NCBI RefSeq assembly: GCF_039541075.1
Contig: NZ_BAABFN010000002.1
Location: 957,846 to 1,021,845 of the forward strand
Direction of reading: 5' to 3'
Source: Compostibacter hankyongensis
GTDB lineage: Bacteria; Bacteroidota; Bacteroidia; Chitinophagales; Chitinophagaceae
DNA length: 64,000 nt
Shown: in pieces, positions 9,258-18,516 of the stretch
Layout: each line of letters starts with the position of its first letter
Position numbering within the stretch: position 1 is the first letter of the stretch
Position numbers and translations under genes: made by a program
Notes under the pieces: generated by a model
What the model was told of the DNA's origin: nothing
The model's database searches: none
Seen by the model: the letters and a program-made list of their open reading frames with translations, nothing else

Positions 9258-9761
9258 ATGAATACAGTATTTTTACTTATCGGTGGCAATATCGAAGATC
9301 GCTATAAGCATCTGGGTAAAGCCGTAGAGCTCATCAGCCAGCAGATCGGCAAGATAGAGAACGTTTCCGCCGTTTATGAAACGGCCGCCTGGGGCATACA
9401 GGAGCAGGCCGACTACCTGAACCAGGCCATCCAGGTCAACACCTACCTGACCCCTCAGGAGCTGATGAAGGCCGCCCGCTCCATCGAGACCAATATGGGC
9501 AGGGAGCGCCGGGTAGTCTGGGGGCCGCGCATCATCGACGTGGACATCCTGTTTTACAACCAGGAGGTGATACAGGAAGAAAAGCTTTTTATCCCCCATC
9601 CGCACCTGCATGAAAGACGTTTTGTGCTGACGCCGCTGGAAGAGATTGCGCCGGACCTGCAGCATCCCGTGCTGAAAAAAACCATCCGCGAGCTGCTGGA
9701 CGCCTGTCCCGACCCCCTGTGGGTCCGCAAGTTCTCCTACGGAGCCGCTGTGGGGGGATGA
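9258..9761 (+). CDS. folK: 2-amino-4-hydroxy-6-hydroxymethyldihydropteridine pyrophosphokinase (HPPK)
   Basis: A 167-residue cytoplasmic kinase that transfers pyrophosphate from ATP to 6-hydroxymethyl-dihydropterin in folate synthesis. The family signatures are present: LLIGGN at the N-terminus, WGPRIIDVDILFY with the two metal-binding aspartates, and IPHPHLHERRFVLTPL. A deoxynucleoside kinase follows 25 bases downstream on the same strand. Confidence 0.95.
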   Translation: MNTVFLLIGGNIEDRYKHLGKAVELISQQIGKIENVSAVYETAAWGIQEQADYLNQAIQVNTYLTPQELMKAARSIETNMGRERRVVWGPRIIDVDILFYNQEVIQEEKLFIPHPHLHERRFVLTPLEEIAPDLQHPVLKKTIRELLDACPDPLWVRKFSYGAAVGG

Positions 9762-9786
9762 CCGCAACGGCGGGATAACCACAGGC

Positions 9787-10416
9787 ATGCAATACCGGCA
9801 TATCACCATAGAAGGTAATATCGGGGCAGGAAAAACCACCCTGGCCCGCATGCTGGCCGAACGGTTCAGCGGCAGGCTGATCCTCGAAGAATTTGCCGAC
9901 AATCCCTTTCTTCCGCGTTTTTACCGGCATCCGGACCGCTATGCCTTCCCGCTGGAGCTCTTTTTTCTGGCCGAACGGTACAAGCAGCTGAAAGCGGTTA
10001 TGCAGGAAGGCGACCTCTTCCCGCAAAAGATATTTTCCGATTATCTTTTCGAGAAATCCCTGCTTTTTGCCCGGCTCAACCTGCAGGAAGACGAGCTTCG
10101 CCTCTACCAGCGCCTTTTTGATATCATCCGTCCCCAGCTGCCCGAGCCCGACCTCCTGATCTATCTCCACGCCCCTGTAGAACAGCTGCAGCGGAACATC
10201 CGCCGGCGAAACAGGAGCTATGAGCAGCAGATATCCGATGCCTACCTGCTGCGGATACAGGAGATGTACTTTCAATACATGCGCGGGCATTCGCTTCCCG
10301 CGCTGATCATCGATACTACGGCAGCCGACTTCGAGCACCAGCCCCGGCAGTTTGGCCGGATCCTGGACGCCCTCGAAGAGCATTATAAACCCGGGGAGCA
10401 TTATCTGGTCTTATAA
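9787..10416 (+). CDS. Deoxynucleoside kinase
   Basis: A 209-residue kinase of the dNK/dGK family, which phosphorylates deoxyribonucleosides for dNTP salvage. The P-loop GNIGAGKTT lies near the N-terminus, a catalytic-base EE pair follows at about residue 36, the DYLFEKSLLFA segment occupies the DRS-motif position, and an arginine-rich lid (RNIRRRNRSYE) lies at about residue 138. Specificity (dA, dG or other) cannot be read safely. It follows folK by 25 bases. Confidence 0.88.
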   Translation: MQYRHITIEGNIGAGKTTLARMLAERFSGRLILEEFADNPFLPRFYRHPDRYAFPLELFFLAERYKQLKAVMQEGDLFPQKIFSDYLFEKSLLFARLNLQEDELRLYQRLFDIIRPQLPEPDLLIYLHAPVEQLQRNIRRRNRSYEQQISDAYLLRIQEMYFQYMRGHSLPALIIDTTAADFEHQPRQFGRILDALEEHYKPGEHYLVL

Positions 10417-10456
10417 TGGATAATATAGCTATATTGTAAACGCTTTATCCTTACCT

Positions 10457-12931
10457 ATGAGGCCGAAATATCTACCCGCATTTCTCATCGCCCTGCTGGG
10501 GCTGGGCATGATCGCATTTTCAATTCCCGGTCCCGCCCCGCTCAAAGAGCGGCTCCAACAGGCCCTGGATACCTGGCGGAGCGACTATCCCCAGGAAAAG
10601 GTGTATCTCCATTTCGACAAGGATTATTACAGCAGCGGGGAAGTGATCTGGTTCAAGGCCTACGTGACGCGCGACCAGGCGCCCACGGACTACAGCACCA
10701 ACCTGTATGTGGAGCTGATCGATAAAAAGGGAAAAATACTGCAGCGCAATACCCTCCCGGTTCTCCTCGGAGGCGCCTGGGGTGATTTTGAGCTGCCGCA
10801 GGACCTGCCCCAGGGCAATTACCGGGTGCGCGCCTACACCGCCTGGATGCTGAATTTCGATCCTGCTTTTCTTTTTGAAAAGGACCTGCATGTCTATAAT
10901 CCCGCCGAAACGAGACCGGAAACGGCACGACCGGGCGGCACCGCGCCTGCACAGGAAGCGCCGGCCGACAGCAGCGCCTTCTCCGTCCAGTTTTTTCCGG
11001 AAGGGGGCAACCTGGTAAACGGCGTACAAAGCACGGTGGCCTTCAAGGCCATCGGAACGGACGGGCATGCGATAGCCGTGTCCGGGAGCATTGCGGATGA
11101 GCAGGGCAACCGGATCACCGGGTTCTCCAGCCTGCACGACGGCATGGGTACCTTTGAGCTGACGCCGGCGGCCGGTCACCGCTATTTTGCCACCGCCCTC
11201 AGCGCCGGAAGCACCGCATCCCGTTCCTTTCCCCTTCCCGCAGCGCAACCTTCGGGGGTGGTATTGCATACAGTCCGCACCCCGGCCAATCCGGGGCGGG
11301 TGTTTTTCCGGCTGTCGCCCTCACCGGGTCTGCCGGCAGCCGAGCAGCAGCTTGTGCTGGCAGCGCAGTTCCAGGGACACCTGGTGTATTGCGCCCCCAT
11401 CGATTTCCAGGCCGGCCTCTCCGGCGGCATGATCCCCGTGGACGGACTGCCCAGCGGCATACTGCAGATCACCCTGTTCCGTGCCGACGGCATGCCCCTC
11501 GCGGAGCGGCTGGTCTTTGTGCGGAACAACGACGAGCTGCCGATGCGGCTGACCACGCAGGAGCTCAACCTGGGCGCTCGCGGGAAAAGCAGCTTCAGGC
11601 TGGAAGTGACCGACAGCCTGCAGGGACATTTTTCGGTATCGGTGACCGATGCCGATCAGGTCAGCCATACGCGATACGCCGGCAATATCCTGTCCGGGCT
11701 GCTGCTGACCGCCGACCTGAAAGGCTATATCGAAAACCCGGGCTGGTATTTTCAAAACGATAACGACTCCACCAACCAGGCGCTGGACCTGGTGATGCTC
11801 ACCAACGGATGGCGGCGCTTTACCTGGCCGGAGCTGCTGGGCAACCGCTACCCCCGCATCCAATATCCGGCGGAGAGAAACCTGCTTTCGGTCAACGGGA
11901 AGGCCACGGAAAGAAAGAAGCCGCTGGAGCACGGCAAAATAGAAATGTTCCTGAAATCCCCTACCGACTCCGTTACCTACTTTATCAATGTCCCGGTGGA
12001 TCAGGGAAGCTTTGCCGTTCCCGGGCTTGTCTTTCACGATACCGCTTTCCTGTATTACAAGGGAGCCGATTCCCTGAAGAAAAACCGCATCGTGGATGTA
12101 GCCATGCAGCCCCATTTTACCCGCAAGCTCTCCTACATAAAGCTGCTGCATGCCATCTATCCACGGTTTACCCCGCCGCCGGCTCCGGAGCTGAGCAATT
12201 ATCTCGATCTTTCCCGGCAACGCAATGATATCAGCAACCTCATCAGCAAGCGTTCGGTACTGCTCAAGGAGGTGAAGGTAAAGGCGCACCGCCTCCCGCC
12301 CGAGAAGAAGATAGAAGACCGCTATACCAGCGGCATGTTCAAAAGTGACAATGCCTATACGTTTGATATGACCAAGGAGATACCCAGCTACTCCAGCATT
12401 TTCCAGTTTCTCCAGGGCAGGGTGGCAGGGCTGATGGTGTCTGGCGATATCTTTTCCAATCCTTCGGTACGGTGGCGGGGCGGAACACCGGCGTTTTATC
12501 TCGATGAGGCGCCTGTGGACGCCTCTACGCTGGCCACCGTTCCTGTTCCGGACGTCGCTTTGATAAAGGTATTCCGTCCGCCGTTCATGGGCGGCTTCGG
12601 CGGGGGAAGCGGCGCCATCGCCGTGTATACCCGCCGCGGCGGGGACGACGACGGGCTGCTTCGCCGGGGATTCGAAAAGGTATCCCTGCCCGGCTATTCC
12701 TGGACGCGCGAATTTTACCACCCGGACTATTCGGTAAAAAAAGAGATCAACGAGCTGCCCGACAAACGGGCAACCCTGTACTGGAATCCCGACCTGGTGA
12801 CCGACAGCCTCCACCATTCGGCGGATTTTTCCTTCTATAATACCGATATCACAAGGCGTATCCGTATCGTTATCGAGGGCATAGATCTGGCCGGGCACCC
12901 GGGCCGGTACGAAGCGGTTTTTCCAAAATAA
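10457..12931 (+). CDS. Secreted MG2-domain protein with C-terminal TonB-plug-like domain
   Basis: An 824-residue exported protein with a signal peptide (about residues 1-22). Near the N-terminus (about 45-130) is an alpha-2-macroglobulin MG2-like domain (KVYLHFDKDYYSSGEVIWFKAYV). The middle is beta-rich. A region at about residues 600-735 resembles a TonB-receptor plug (SSIFQFLQGRVAGL, then a glycine-rich end with GAIAVYTRRGG). No 22-strand barrel follows; the protein ends about 90 residues later. Proteins of this design are common in Bacteroidota, and their role is unproven. It is 40 bases downstream of the deoxynucleoside kinase gene, and tRNA-His follows on the other strand. Confidence 0.82.
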   Translation: MRPKYLPAFLIALLGLGMIAFSIPGPAPLKERLQQALDTWRSDYPQEKVYLHFDKDYYSSGEVIWFKAYVTRDQAPTDYSTNLYVELIDKKGKILQRNTLPVLLGGAWGDFELPQDLPQGNYRVRAYTAWMLNFDPAFLFEKDLHVYNPAETRPETARPGGTAPAQEAPADSSAFSVQFFPEGGNLVNGVQSTVAFKAIGTDGHAIAVSGSIADEQGNRITGFSSLHDGMGTFELTPAAGHRYFATALSAGSTASRSFPLPAAQPSGVVLHTVRTPANPGRVFFRLSPSPGLPAAEQQLVLAAQFQGHLVYCAPIDFQAGLSGGMIPVDGLPSGILQITLFRADGMPLAERLVFVRNNDELPMRLTTQELNLGARGKSSFRLEVTDSLQGHFSVSVTDADQVSHTRYAGNILSGLLLTADLKGYIENPGWYFQNDNDSTNQALDLVMLTNGWRRFTWPELLGNRYPRIQYPAERNLLSVNGKATERKKPLEHGKIEMFLKSPTDSVTYFINVPVDQGSFAVPGLVFHDTAFLYYKGADSLKKNRIVDVAMQPHFTRKLSYIKLLHAIYPRFTPPPAPELSNYLDLSRQRNDISNLISKRSVLLKEVKVKAHRLPPEKKIEDRYTSGMFKSDNAYTFDMTKEIPSYSSIFQFLQGRVAGLMVSGDIFSNPSVRWRGGTPAFYLDEAPVDASTLATVPVPDVALIKVFRPPFMGGFGGGSGAIAVYTRRGGDDDGLLRRGFEKVSLPGYSWTREFYHPDYSVKKEINELPDKRATLYWNPDLVTDSLHHSADFSFYNTDITRRIRIVIEGIDLAGHPGRYEAVFPK

Positions 12932-12950
12932 ACGGGGAAAAGAAAAATAG

Positions 12951-13025
<75 letters not shown>

Positions 13026-13113
13026 GTTTGAGGGCTGCAAAAATAAGTCATTTACCGCTTATTTTCCAAACTATTTCGTCAGCGTCAATGGCCAGCGGCC
13101 TTTACTCTTTATC

Positions 13114-13344
13114 TTTCACCTCTCACAAGACACCCTTCACCCTTCACCCTTCACCTTTTACCTTTCGCCTTTCACCTCTCACCTTTTACCTCTTACCTTT
13201 CGCCTCTTACCTCTCACCTTTTACCTCTTACCTTTCGCCTCTTACCTCTCACCTTTTACCTCTTACCTTTCGCCTCTTACCTCTCACCTTTTACCTTTTA
13301 CCTCTTACCTTTCGCCTTTCGCCTTTCGCCTTTTACCTTTCACC
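13114..13344 (+). repeat. 33-copy heptamer array, consensus YYTYRCC
   Basis: Exactly 231 bases = 33 units of 7 bases with no slippage. From 13135 all 30 units fit YYTYRCC. The first three (TTTCACC, TCTCACA, AGACACC) include two decayed units. A higher-order 35-base period (TTTCGCC, TCTTACC, TCTCACC, TTTTACC, TCTTACC) is repeated exactly at 13198-13232 and 13233-13267, and partly again from 13268. One strand is almost pure pyrimidine, with a single purine at position 5 of each unit. It lies upstream of both flanking genes. Confidence 0.95.
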
Positions 13345-13455
13345 CCCTCCCGGAATGTTAACAAATGTTAAGACCTTTCCACCCGGCATTTGCGGGCCTC
13401 CTGTCGGGTATGCTCCTTTCATCACAATATTTTATAACCCCTCGCCGCTCTGCAC

Positions 13456-13463
13456 TATTTTTG
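13456..13463 (+). promoter_or_regulatory. -7 element (TATTTTTG) for the TonB receptor
   Basis: Exact TAnnTTTG match 82 bases upstream of the ATG at 13546; the leader would be about 75 nt. No convincing -33 TTG is seen. Confidence 0.5.
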
Positions 13464-13545
13464 TACTCCTTTTTCCCAAGCGGCAGGTCAGCCGCCGCGG
13501 AAAAGAAGACATATTGTCTGGTCATTGACGTCACAACAAGTTGCA

Positions 13546-16035
13546 ATGCGCGAAAGAAAAATATTCCTGGTCGTAATCGGTTTATGGCTGTTATGTCCCT
13601 TTGTACTGAAAGCCCAGCAACCCGGCGGACCGGGCGGCGGAGCCCAGAACGGACACGCCTATGGAAAGGTGTTTGACGCCAAAAGCGGCAAGCCCGTCGG
13701 GTTTGCCACCGTCGGGATACTGCGTGCAGCCGATTCCGGAACGGTGACCGGCGTGCTCAGCAAGGAGAACGGCAGCTTCGATGTGGAAAAACTTGCCCCG
13801 GGCAAGTATCTTCTGCGGATAAACTTCGTCGGTTACGATCCGCTTTACAAAAGCTTCTCCATTACCCCGCAAAGCAGCGACAGGGACCTGGGCAACCTGA
13901 AGATCAGTCAAAGTACACATACCCTCGAGGAAACGGTGGTAACGGCGGATAAGAGCGCCTTCAACCTGGCCATCGATAAAAAGGTCTTCAATGTAGAGAA
14001 AAGCCTCGTCAGCAAGGGCGGCACCGCCACCGACGCGCTCCGGCAAGTGCCCACGGTGAATGTGGATGTAGACGGCAACGTCACCCTCCGCAACGGCACG
14101 CCCACCATCTTCGTAGACGGCCGGGAAAGTCCCCTTACGCTGGATCAGATCCCTTCCGATGAGATACAGGATATCGAGATCATCACCAACCCGTCCGCCA
14201 AATACGATGCCTCCGGCATGAGCGGCATCATCAACGTAATTCTGAAAAAAGACCGCAAGCCCGGTATTAACGGCATGGTTATGGGCGGCCTCAGCAACCA
14301 GCCCGAATACAACGGGGGGGCAAGCCTGAATATCTATAAAAAGCCGTTTAACCTTTCGCTGAACTATTTCGCCAACTACCGCAAACGTACCCATAAAGGC
14401 ACCACCAGCCGGCAGAACCTTTCCGACGGCAGCTTCCTGGACCAGAAATCCGATGAGACCGGAAAGGGACCTTTCCAGGTGGGCCGGATCGGGCTCGATT
14501 ACTTTATGGATAACCGCAATACCTTTAACATACAGGGCGCCATCGGCGGCGGTAACAATACCTCGGACGGAATGCAGTACAACACCTACAGCGGCTCCGG
14601 CAAGGTACCGGATTCCTCCAGCATACGCGACACCCGGGAAGACCGCACCTTTCATTTTCTCTCCGGGGAGCTCAACTATACCCATGATTTTGTAAAGGAA
14701 AAAGAACAGCTTACCGCCCAGGCCAGCATACGCAGATTCAAAGGTCCGGGTAGCGGCACCTACCAGACCACCTATTTCGGTGAGGAAGGCGAGCAGCTTC
14801 GCGATCCTTTCCTGCAGCAGTATGAAAGCGGGGGAAGCGCCACGCTGTATGATTTCCAGTCGGATTATACCAATCCCCTGCGGAACGGAAAAGCCAAGCT
14901 GGAAGCCGGAGTCCGGGCCCGGATATCCGACAGCCGGAATTACAGCACCATGAACAACTATGACGATAACGGCAAGGAATATGTAAAGGATCCGCTGGCT
15001 TCGTATGATTATAAGTTCCAGCAACGTACTTATGCCGCTTACCTAAATTACGCCGATAAGTTCGGCAAGTTCGGATATCAGGCGGGTCTGCGTTTTGAGC
15101 AGTATGAGAACGAAGGCAGAATGCTGGACAGCAATTACTCCTTTTCCTATAGCAAGCCCGGCTTCTTCCCCAGCCTGTTCCTGACACAACAGCTGGGCCA
15201 GAACGAGAACCAGCAGCTGCAGCTCAACTATTCCCGCCGGATCGAGCGGCCCGATTTCTGGCAGCTCTCTCCCCGGATCGATTATGAAGATCCGCAGAAC
15301 CTGCGCCAGGGCAACCCCGAGCTGCTGCCGGAATACACCAACTCCTTTGAGTTTTCCTACAACAACGTTTTCGGAAGCACCAACCTGCTGGCTACCCTTT
15401 ATTTCAGGAACACCAACAACCTGATCACCTCTTACGTAATACCGATATCCAAAGATACCCTGCTGAGCACCTATGTCAATGCCAACACCAGCAATACCTA
15501 CGGTGCGGAGATCACGCTCAAGACAGCCCTCACCAACTGGTGGGACGTAACGGCCAACGTGAACGTCTTCCAGACCGATATCGATGCCTCAAAGATACAA
15601 AGCAACCTTTCGAACTCCGGCTTCAGCGGCTTCGGCAAGCTCAATTCCGAGACCCGGCTGCCCAAGAATTTTGTCGTGCAGCTCACCGGCGAATACGAAG
15701 CGCCCCGCGTGATCCCGCAGGGAAAGATCCGCGGAAACGGCTCTATGGATATCGCCCTCCGGAAAGATTTCCTGAAAAACCGGGCCGCCTCGCTGACACT
15801 CAGCCTCTCGGATATCTTCAACACCGAGCAAAGGTTTACCCATACCGTATCGGAAGGATACTTTATCCAGGACGCCACCCGTAAGCGGATGTCGCGGGTT
15901 TTCAAGATCAACTTCAGCTACCGCTTCGGAAAGCAGGACGTGGGTCTGTTCAAGCGCAAAGCCAAAACCAAGTCGCAGCAGGGTGGCGGGGATAACAATA
16001 TGATGATGGATCAGGGCGGCGGAGATATGAACTAA
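13546..16035 (+). CDS. TonB-dependent outer-membrane receptor, OMP_b-brl_3 type
   Basis: An 829-residue outer-membrane protein. Order: signal peptide (MRERKIFLVVIGLWLLCPF...KAQ), a carboxypeptidase-regulatory-like domain (about residues 35-110, NGSFDVEKLAPGKYLLRINFVGY), a plug-like domain (about 125-225, with the ATDALRQVPTVNVD and SAKYDASGMSGIINV segments), then a long beta-barrel. The tail after the barrel is rich in glycine, asparagine and methionine. No SusD partner is adjacent, so the ligand is unknown. The ATG at 13546 is chosen because the upstream TTG (13525) would spoil the signal peptide. Its stop overlaps the stop of pcm on the other strand by three bases (CTAA, 16032-16035). Confidence 0.9.
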   Translation: MRERKIFLVVIGLWLLCPFVLKAQQPGGPGGGAQNGHAYGKVFDAKSGKPVGFATVGILRAADSGTVTGVLSKENGSFDVEKLAPGKYLLRINFVGYDPLYKSFSITPQSSDRDLGNLKISQSTHTLEETVVTADKSAFNLAIDKKVFNVEKSLVSKGGTATDALRQVPTVNVDVDGNVTLRNGTPTIFVDGRESPLTLDQIPSDEIQDIEIITNPSAKYDASGMSGIINVILKKDRKPGINGMVMGGLSNQPEYNGGASLNIYKKPFNLSLNYFANYRKRTHKGTTSRQNLSDGSFLDQKSDETGKGPFQVGRIGLDYFMDNRNTFNIQGAIGGGNNTSDGMQYNTYSGSGKVPDSSSIRDTREDRTFHFLSGELNYTHDFVKEKEQLTAQASIRRFKGPGSGTYQTTYFGEEGEQLRDPFLQQYESGGSATLYDFQSDYTNPLRNGKAKLEAGVRARISDSRNYSTMNNYDDNGKEYVKDPLASYDYKFQQRTYAAYLNYADKFGKFGYQAGLRFEQYENEGRMLDSNYSFSYSKPGFFPSLFLTQQLGQNENQQLQLNYSRRIERPDFWQLSPRIDYEDPQNLRQGNPELLPEYTNSFEFSYNNVFGSTNLLATLYFRNTNNLITSYVIPISKDTLLSTYVNANTSNTYGAEITLKTALTNWWDVTANVNVFQTDIDASKIQSNLSNSGFSGFGKLNSETRLPKNFVVQLTGEYEAPRVIPQGKIRGNGSMDIALRKDFLKNRAASLTLSLSDIFNTEQRFTHTVSEGYFIQDATRKRMSRVFKINFSYRFGKQDVGLFKRKAKTKSQQGGGDNNMMMDQGGGDMN

Positions 16036-16688
16036 TGTCCTTTCCCGCTGAGCATGGGTACAAAGGAAAAATTATCGTAAGCTTCCTCCTCAAAATCATC
16101 ATCTCCGGTTTTTGTGATCCGGAGCATCCGCTGTCCGGCGGCACCACCGACAGGAATTACCATCATGCCTCCGGTCTTCAGCTGCTCCAGCAGCTTACGG
16201 GGTATCTCCGGCGCGGCGGCGGTAACAATCACCCTGTCAAACGGGGCGTAGGTAGGCAGTCCCTCATAACCGTCCCCGTAAAAAAACTTGATAGTCGGGT
16301 AGCGGGTACGGAAAATAAAATGCTTTAGCTGTTCGTACAGCTTTTTCTGTCTTTCGATGGTATATACATGAGCGCCCAGCTCCGCCAGCACGCAGGACTG
16401 GTAGGCGCTGCCCGTACCGATCTCCAGCACCTTGTCAAAAGGCTTTACTTCCAGCAGCTGGGTCTGGTAAGCTACGGTATAAGGCTGGGAAATGGTCTGC
16501 CCCTCCCCGATCGGGAAAGCCCGGTCCTCATAGGCGATGGACTCGAAGGCCGTATCCAGGAAAAAATGACGGGGTATATGCTGGATAGCCTGCAGCACGG
16601 CTTCATCGGCAATTCCTTTCTCACGCAGACCTTCCACCAGCTTTGTCCGCATTCCCTTGTGCCGCCAGGTATCTTCATACTTCCTCAT
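16032..16688 (-). CDS. pcm: Protein-L-isoaspartate O-methyltransferase
   Basis: A 218-residue cytoplasmic repair enzyme that methylates L-isoaspartyl residues with S-adenosylmethionine. The family signature QTISQPYTVAYQTQLLE precedes motif I (VLEIGTGSAYQSCVLAEL), and VIVTAAAPEIP and a GGMMVIPVG block follow. The start at 16688 (MRKYEDTWRHKG) is preferred over the longer frame because a -7 element lies 5 to 12 bases upstream of it. It is divergent from the phosphohexomutase gene. Confidence 0.93.
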   Translation of the reverse strand: MRKYEDTWRHKGMRTKLVEGLREKGIADEAVLQAIQHIPRHFFLDTAFESIAYEDRAFPIGEGQTISQPYTVAYQTQLLEVKPFDKVLEIGTGSAYQSCVLAELGAHVYTIERQKKLYEQLKHFIFRTRYPTIKFFYGDGYEGLPTYAPFDRVIVTAAAPEIPRKLLEQLKTGGMMVIPVGGAAGQRMLRITKTGDDDFEEEAYDNFSFVPMLSGKGH

Positions 16689-16692
16689 GGCG

Positions 16693-16700
16693 CAAAAATA
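16693..16700 (-). promoter_or_regulatory. -7 element (TATTTTTG) for pcm
   Basis: Exact TAnnTTTG match directly upstream of the pcm ATG at 16688, predicting a nearly leaderless transcript. Confidence 0.55.
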
Positions 16701-16786
16701 GCAATTGGACAGGTATAATTTTAGGACATTCGTATGGGTATTCTCTTTTTTTGTCTTTATTTTACTCTGTAATCTTAAATAATCCC

Positions 16787-18514
16787 ATGGAAGCAAATAT
16801 TCAGGAAAAAGCACAACAGTGGCTGGACGGCCCTTTTGACGAGGCCACGAAAAGCGAGATCAGAAAACTGCAAAAAGAAAATCCGGAGGCCCTTGCCGAC
16901 GCCTTTTACAAGAATCTGGAATTTGGTACCGGAGGTTTGCGCGGCATCATGGGCGCCGGCACCAACCGCATCAACAAATATACCATCGGCATGGCCACCC
17001 AGGGCTTTGCCAACTACCTGAAAAAATCGGTGCAGGGCGAGATCCGCATCGCCATCGCGCACGACAGCCGCAACAACAGCCGCAGCTTTGCCGAGATCAC
17101 CGCCCAGGTAATGGCGGCCAACGGCATCCGCGTTTTTCTCTTCGAAAGCCTTCGCCCCACGCCCGAACTGTCCTTTACCATACGGCACCTGCGCTGCCAC
17201 GGCGGCGTGGTCTGCACCGCCTCCCACAACCCCAAGGAATACAACGGTTATAAAGCCTACTGGAGCGACGGCGGGCAGCTGGTGCCGCCCCACGATAAAA
17301 ACGTAATAGATGAGGTAAACAGGATCACTTCCCCCGAAGCGGTAAAATGGGAAGGACAGGCCGATAACATCACCCTTATCGGACAGGAGGTCGACGATGC
17401 CTACCTGGATATGGTAAAAGCGCTGTCGGTAAATCCGGACATCATCAAAAAGCAGCATGACCTGAAGATCGTTTATACCCCCATACACGGCACAGGCATT
17501 ACCCTCGTGCCTGAGATCCTGAAGCGGTTCGGCTTTACCAGCCTGCACATCGTAGAGGAGCAGGCTACCCCCGACGGCAACTTCCCCACCGTGGTCTACC
17601 CCAATCCCGAAGAAGCCGAAGCCATGAGCCTGGGGCTGAAAAAAGCCGAGGAGATCGGAGCGGATATCCTGCTGGGAACCGACCCCGATGCAGACCGTGT
17701 AGCCGTTGGCGTTAAAAATCATAAAAACAAATGGATACTGCTGAATGGTAACCAGACCGCCGTACTGCTGTTCAACTACCTGATCAGCGCCCGCAAGCAA
17801 AAAGGGATCAGCAGCGATAAGGATTATGTCTGCAAGACCATCGTGACCACCGACCTGATAGACCGCTTTGCAAAAAGCCACGGTATCCGCTGCTTCAATG
17901 TGCTGACCGGCTTCAAGTGGATCGCCGAAAAGATCCGAGAGCATGAAGATGAGCTCAACTTCGTCTGCGGAGGAGAGGAATCCTACGGCTATATGATCGG
18001 CGACAAAACCCGGGATAAGGATGCCATATCGGCCGTAGCGCTTATCTGCGAGATGGCCGCCGTGGCCAGGGACCGCGGACAGACGCTTTTTGACGAGCTG
18101 ATCTCCATTTACCAGAGAGAAGGCATGTACCTCGAAAAGCTGCTGTCTATCACCCGCAAGGGGCGCGACGGTGCGGCGGAGATCGCTGCCATGATGCAGC
18201 AGTTCCGGGAAAACCCTCCGCGGGCGGTCAACGGCTCTCCGGTTACCGCTATTTATGATTACCAGCTACAGCAGGCAAAAAATCCGAAAGACGGTACAAC
18301 GGCTCCCATTACCGGTCTCCCGAAATCGAATGTCCTGCAGTTCCTGCTGGCGGACGGCAGCAAGATCTCCGCCCGGCCCTCGGGCACAGAGCCCAAGATC
18401 AAATTTTATTTCAGCGTACAGGACGCCCTGCCCGATAAAAGCAGATATGATGAGCTGGATGAGCAGCTGGCCGGCCGGATCGCGGCCATCATAGACGACC
18501 TGAAACTGCAATAG
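16787..18514 (+). CDS. Phosphoglucomutase/phosphomannomutase family protein
   Basis: A 575-residue alpha-D-phosphohexomutase, probably phosphoglucomutase (glucose-1-P to glucose-6-P) or a related phosphopentomutase. The four domains are recognisable: FGTGGLRGIMG near residue 47, the phosphoserine loop TASHNPKEYNGYK, the metal loop GTDPDADR, the sugar loop GGEESYGY, and the phosphate-binding RPSGTEPKIKFY near the C-terminus. The length fits the bacterial type of about 570-600. The ATG at 16787 is used; the upstream frame overlaps the divergent pcm gene. A DUF2279 gene follows after 2 bases. Confidence 0.92.
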   Translation: MEANIQEKAQQWLDGPFDEATKSEIRKLQKENPEALADAFYKNLEFGTGGLRGIMGAGTNRINKYTIGMATQGFANYLKKSVQGEIRIAIAHDSRNNSRSFAEITAQVMAANGIRVFLFESLRPTPELSFTIRHLRCHGGVVCTASHNPKEYNGYKAYWSDGGQLVPPHDKNVIDEVNRITSPEAVKWEGQADNITLIGQEVDDAYLDMVKALSVNPDIIKKQHDLKIVYTPIHGTGITLVPEILKRFGFTSLHIVEEQATPDGNFPTVVYPNPEEAEAMSLGLKKAEEIGADILLGTDPDADRVAVGVKNHKNKWILLNGNQTAVLLFNYLISARKQKGISSDKDYVCKTIVTTDLIDRFAKSHGIRCFNVLTGFKWIAEKIREHEDELNFVCGGEESYGYMIGDKTRDKDAISAVALICEMAAVARDRGQTLFDELISIYQREGMYLEKLLSITRKGRDGAAEIAAMMQQFRENPPRAVNGSPVTAIYDYQLQQAKNPKDGTTAPITGLPKSNVLQFLLADGSKISARPSGTEPKIKFYFSVQDALPDKSRYDELDEQLAGRIAAIIDDLKLQ

Positions 18515-18516
18515 CG

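Larger units (their letters stand above)
13026..13545. other. Long intergenic region with heptamer array and a promoter
   Basis: The 520 bases lie between tRNA-His and a TonB receptor transcribed in opposite directions. They hold the heptamer array (13114-13344) and a -7 element (13456-13463). The forward frame that spans 12956-13528 is an artefact of the tRNA and the repeat. I see no gene. Confidence 0.7.

Noticed and set aside
13114..13344. CRISPR array
   Set aside because: Units are 7 bases with no spacers and no cas genes nearby.
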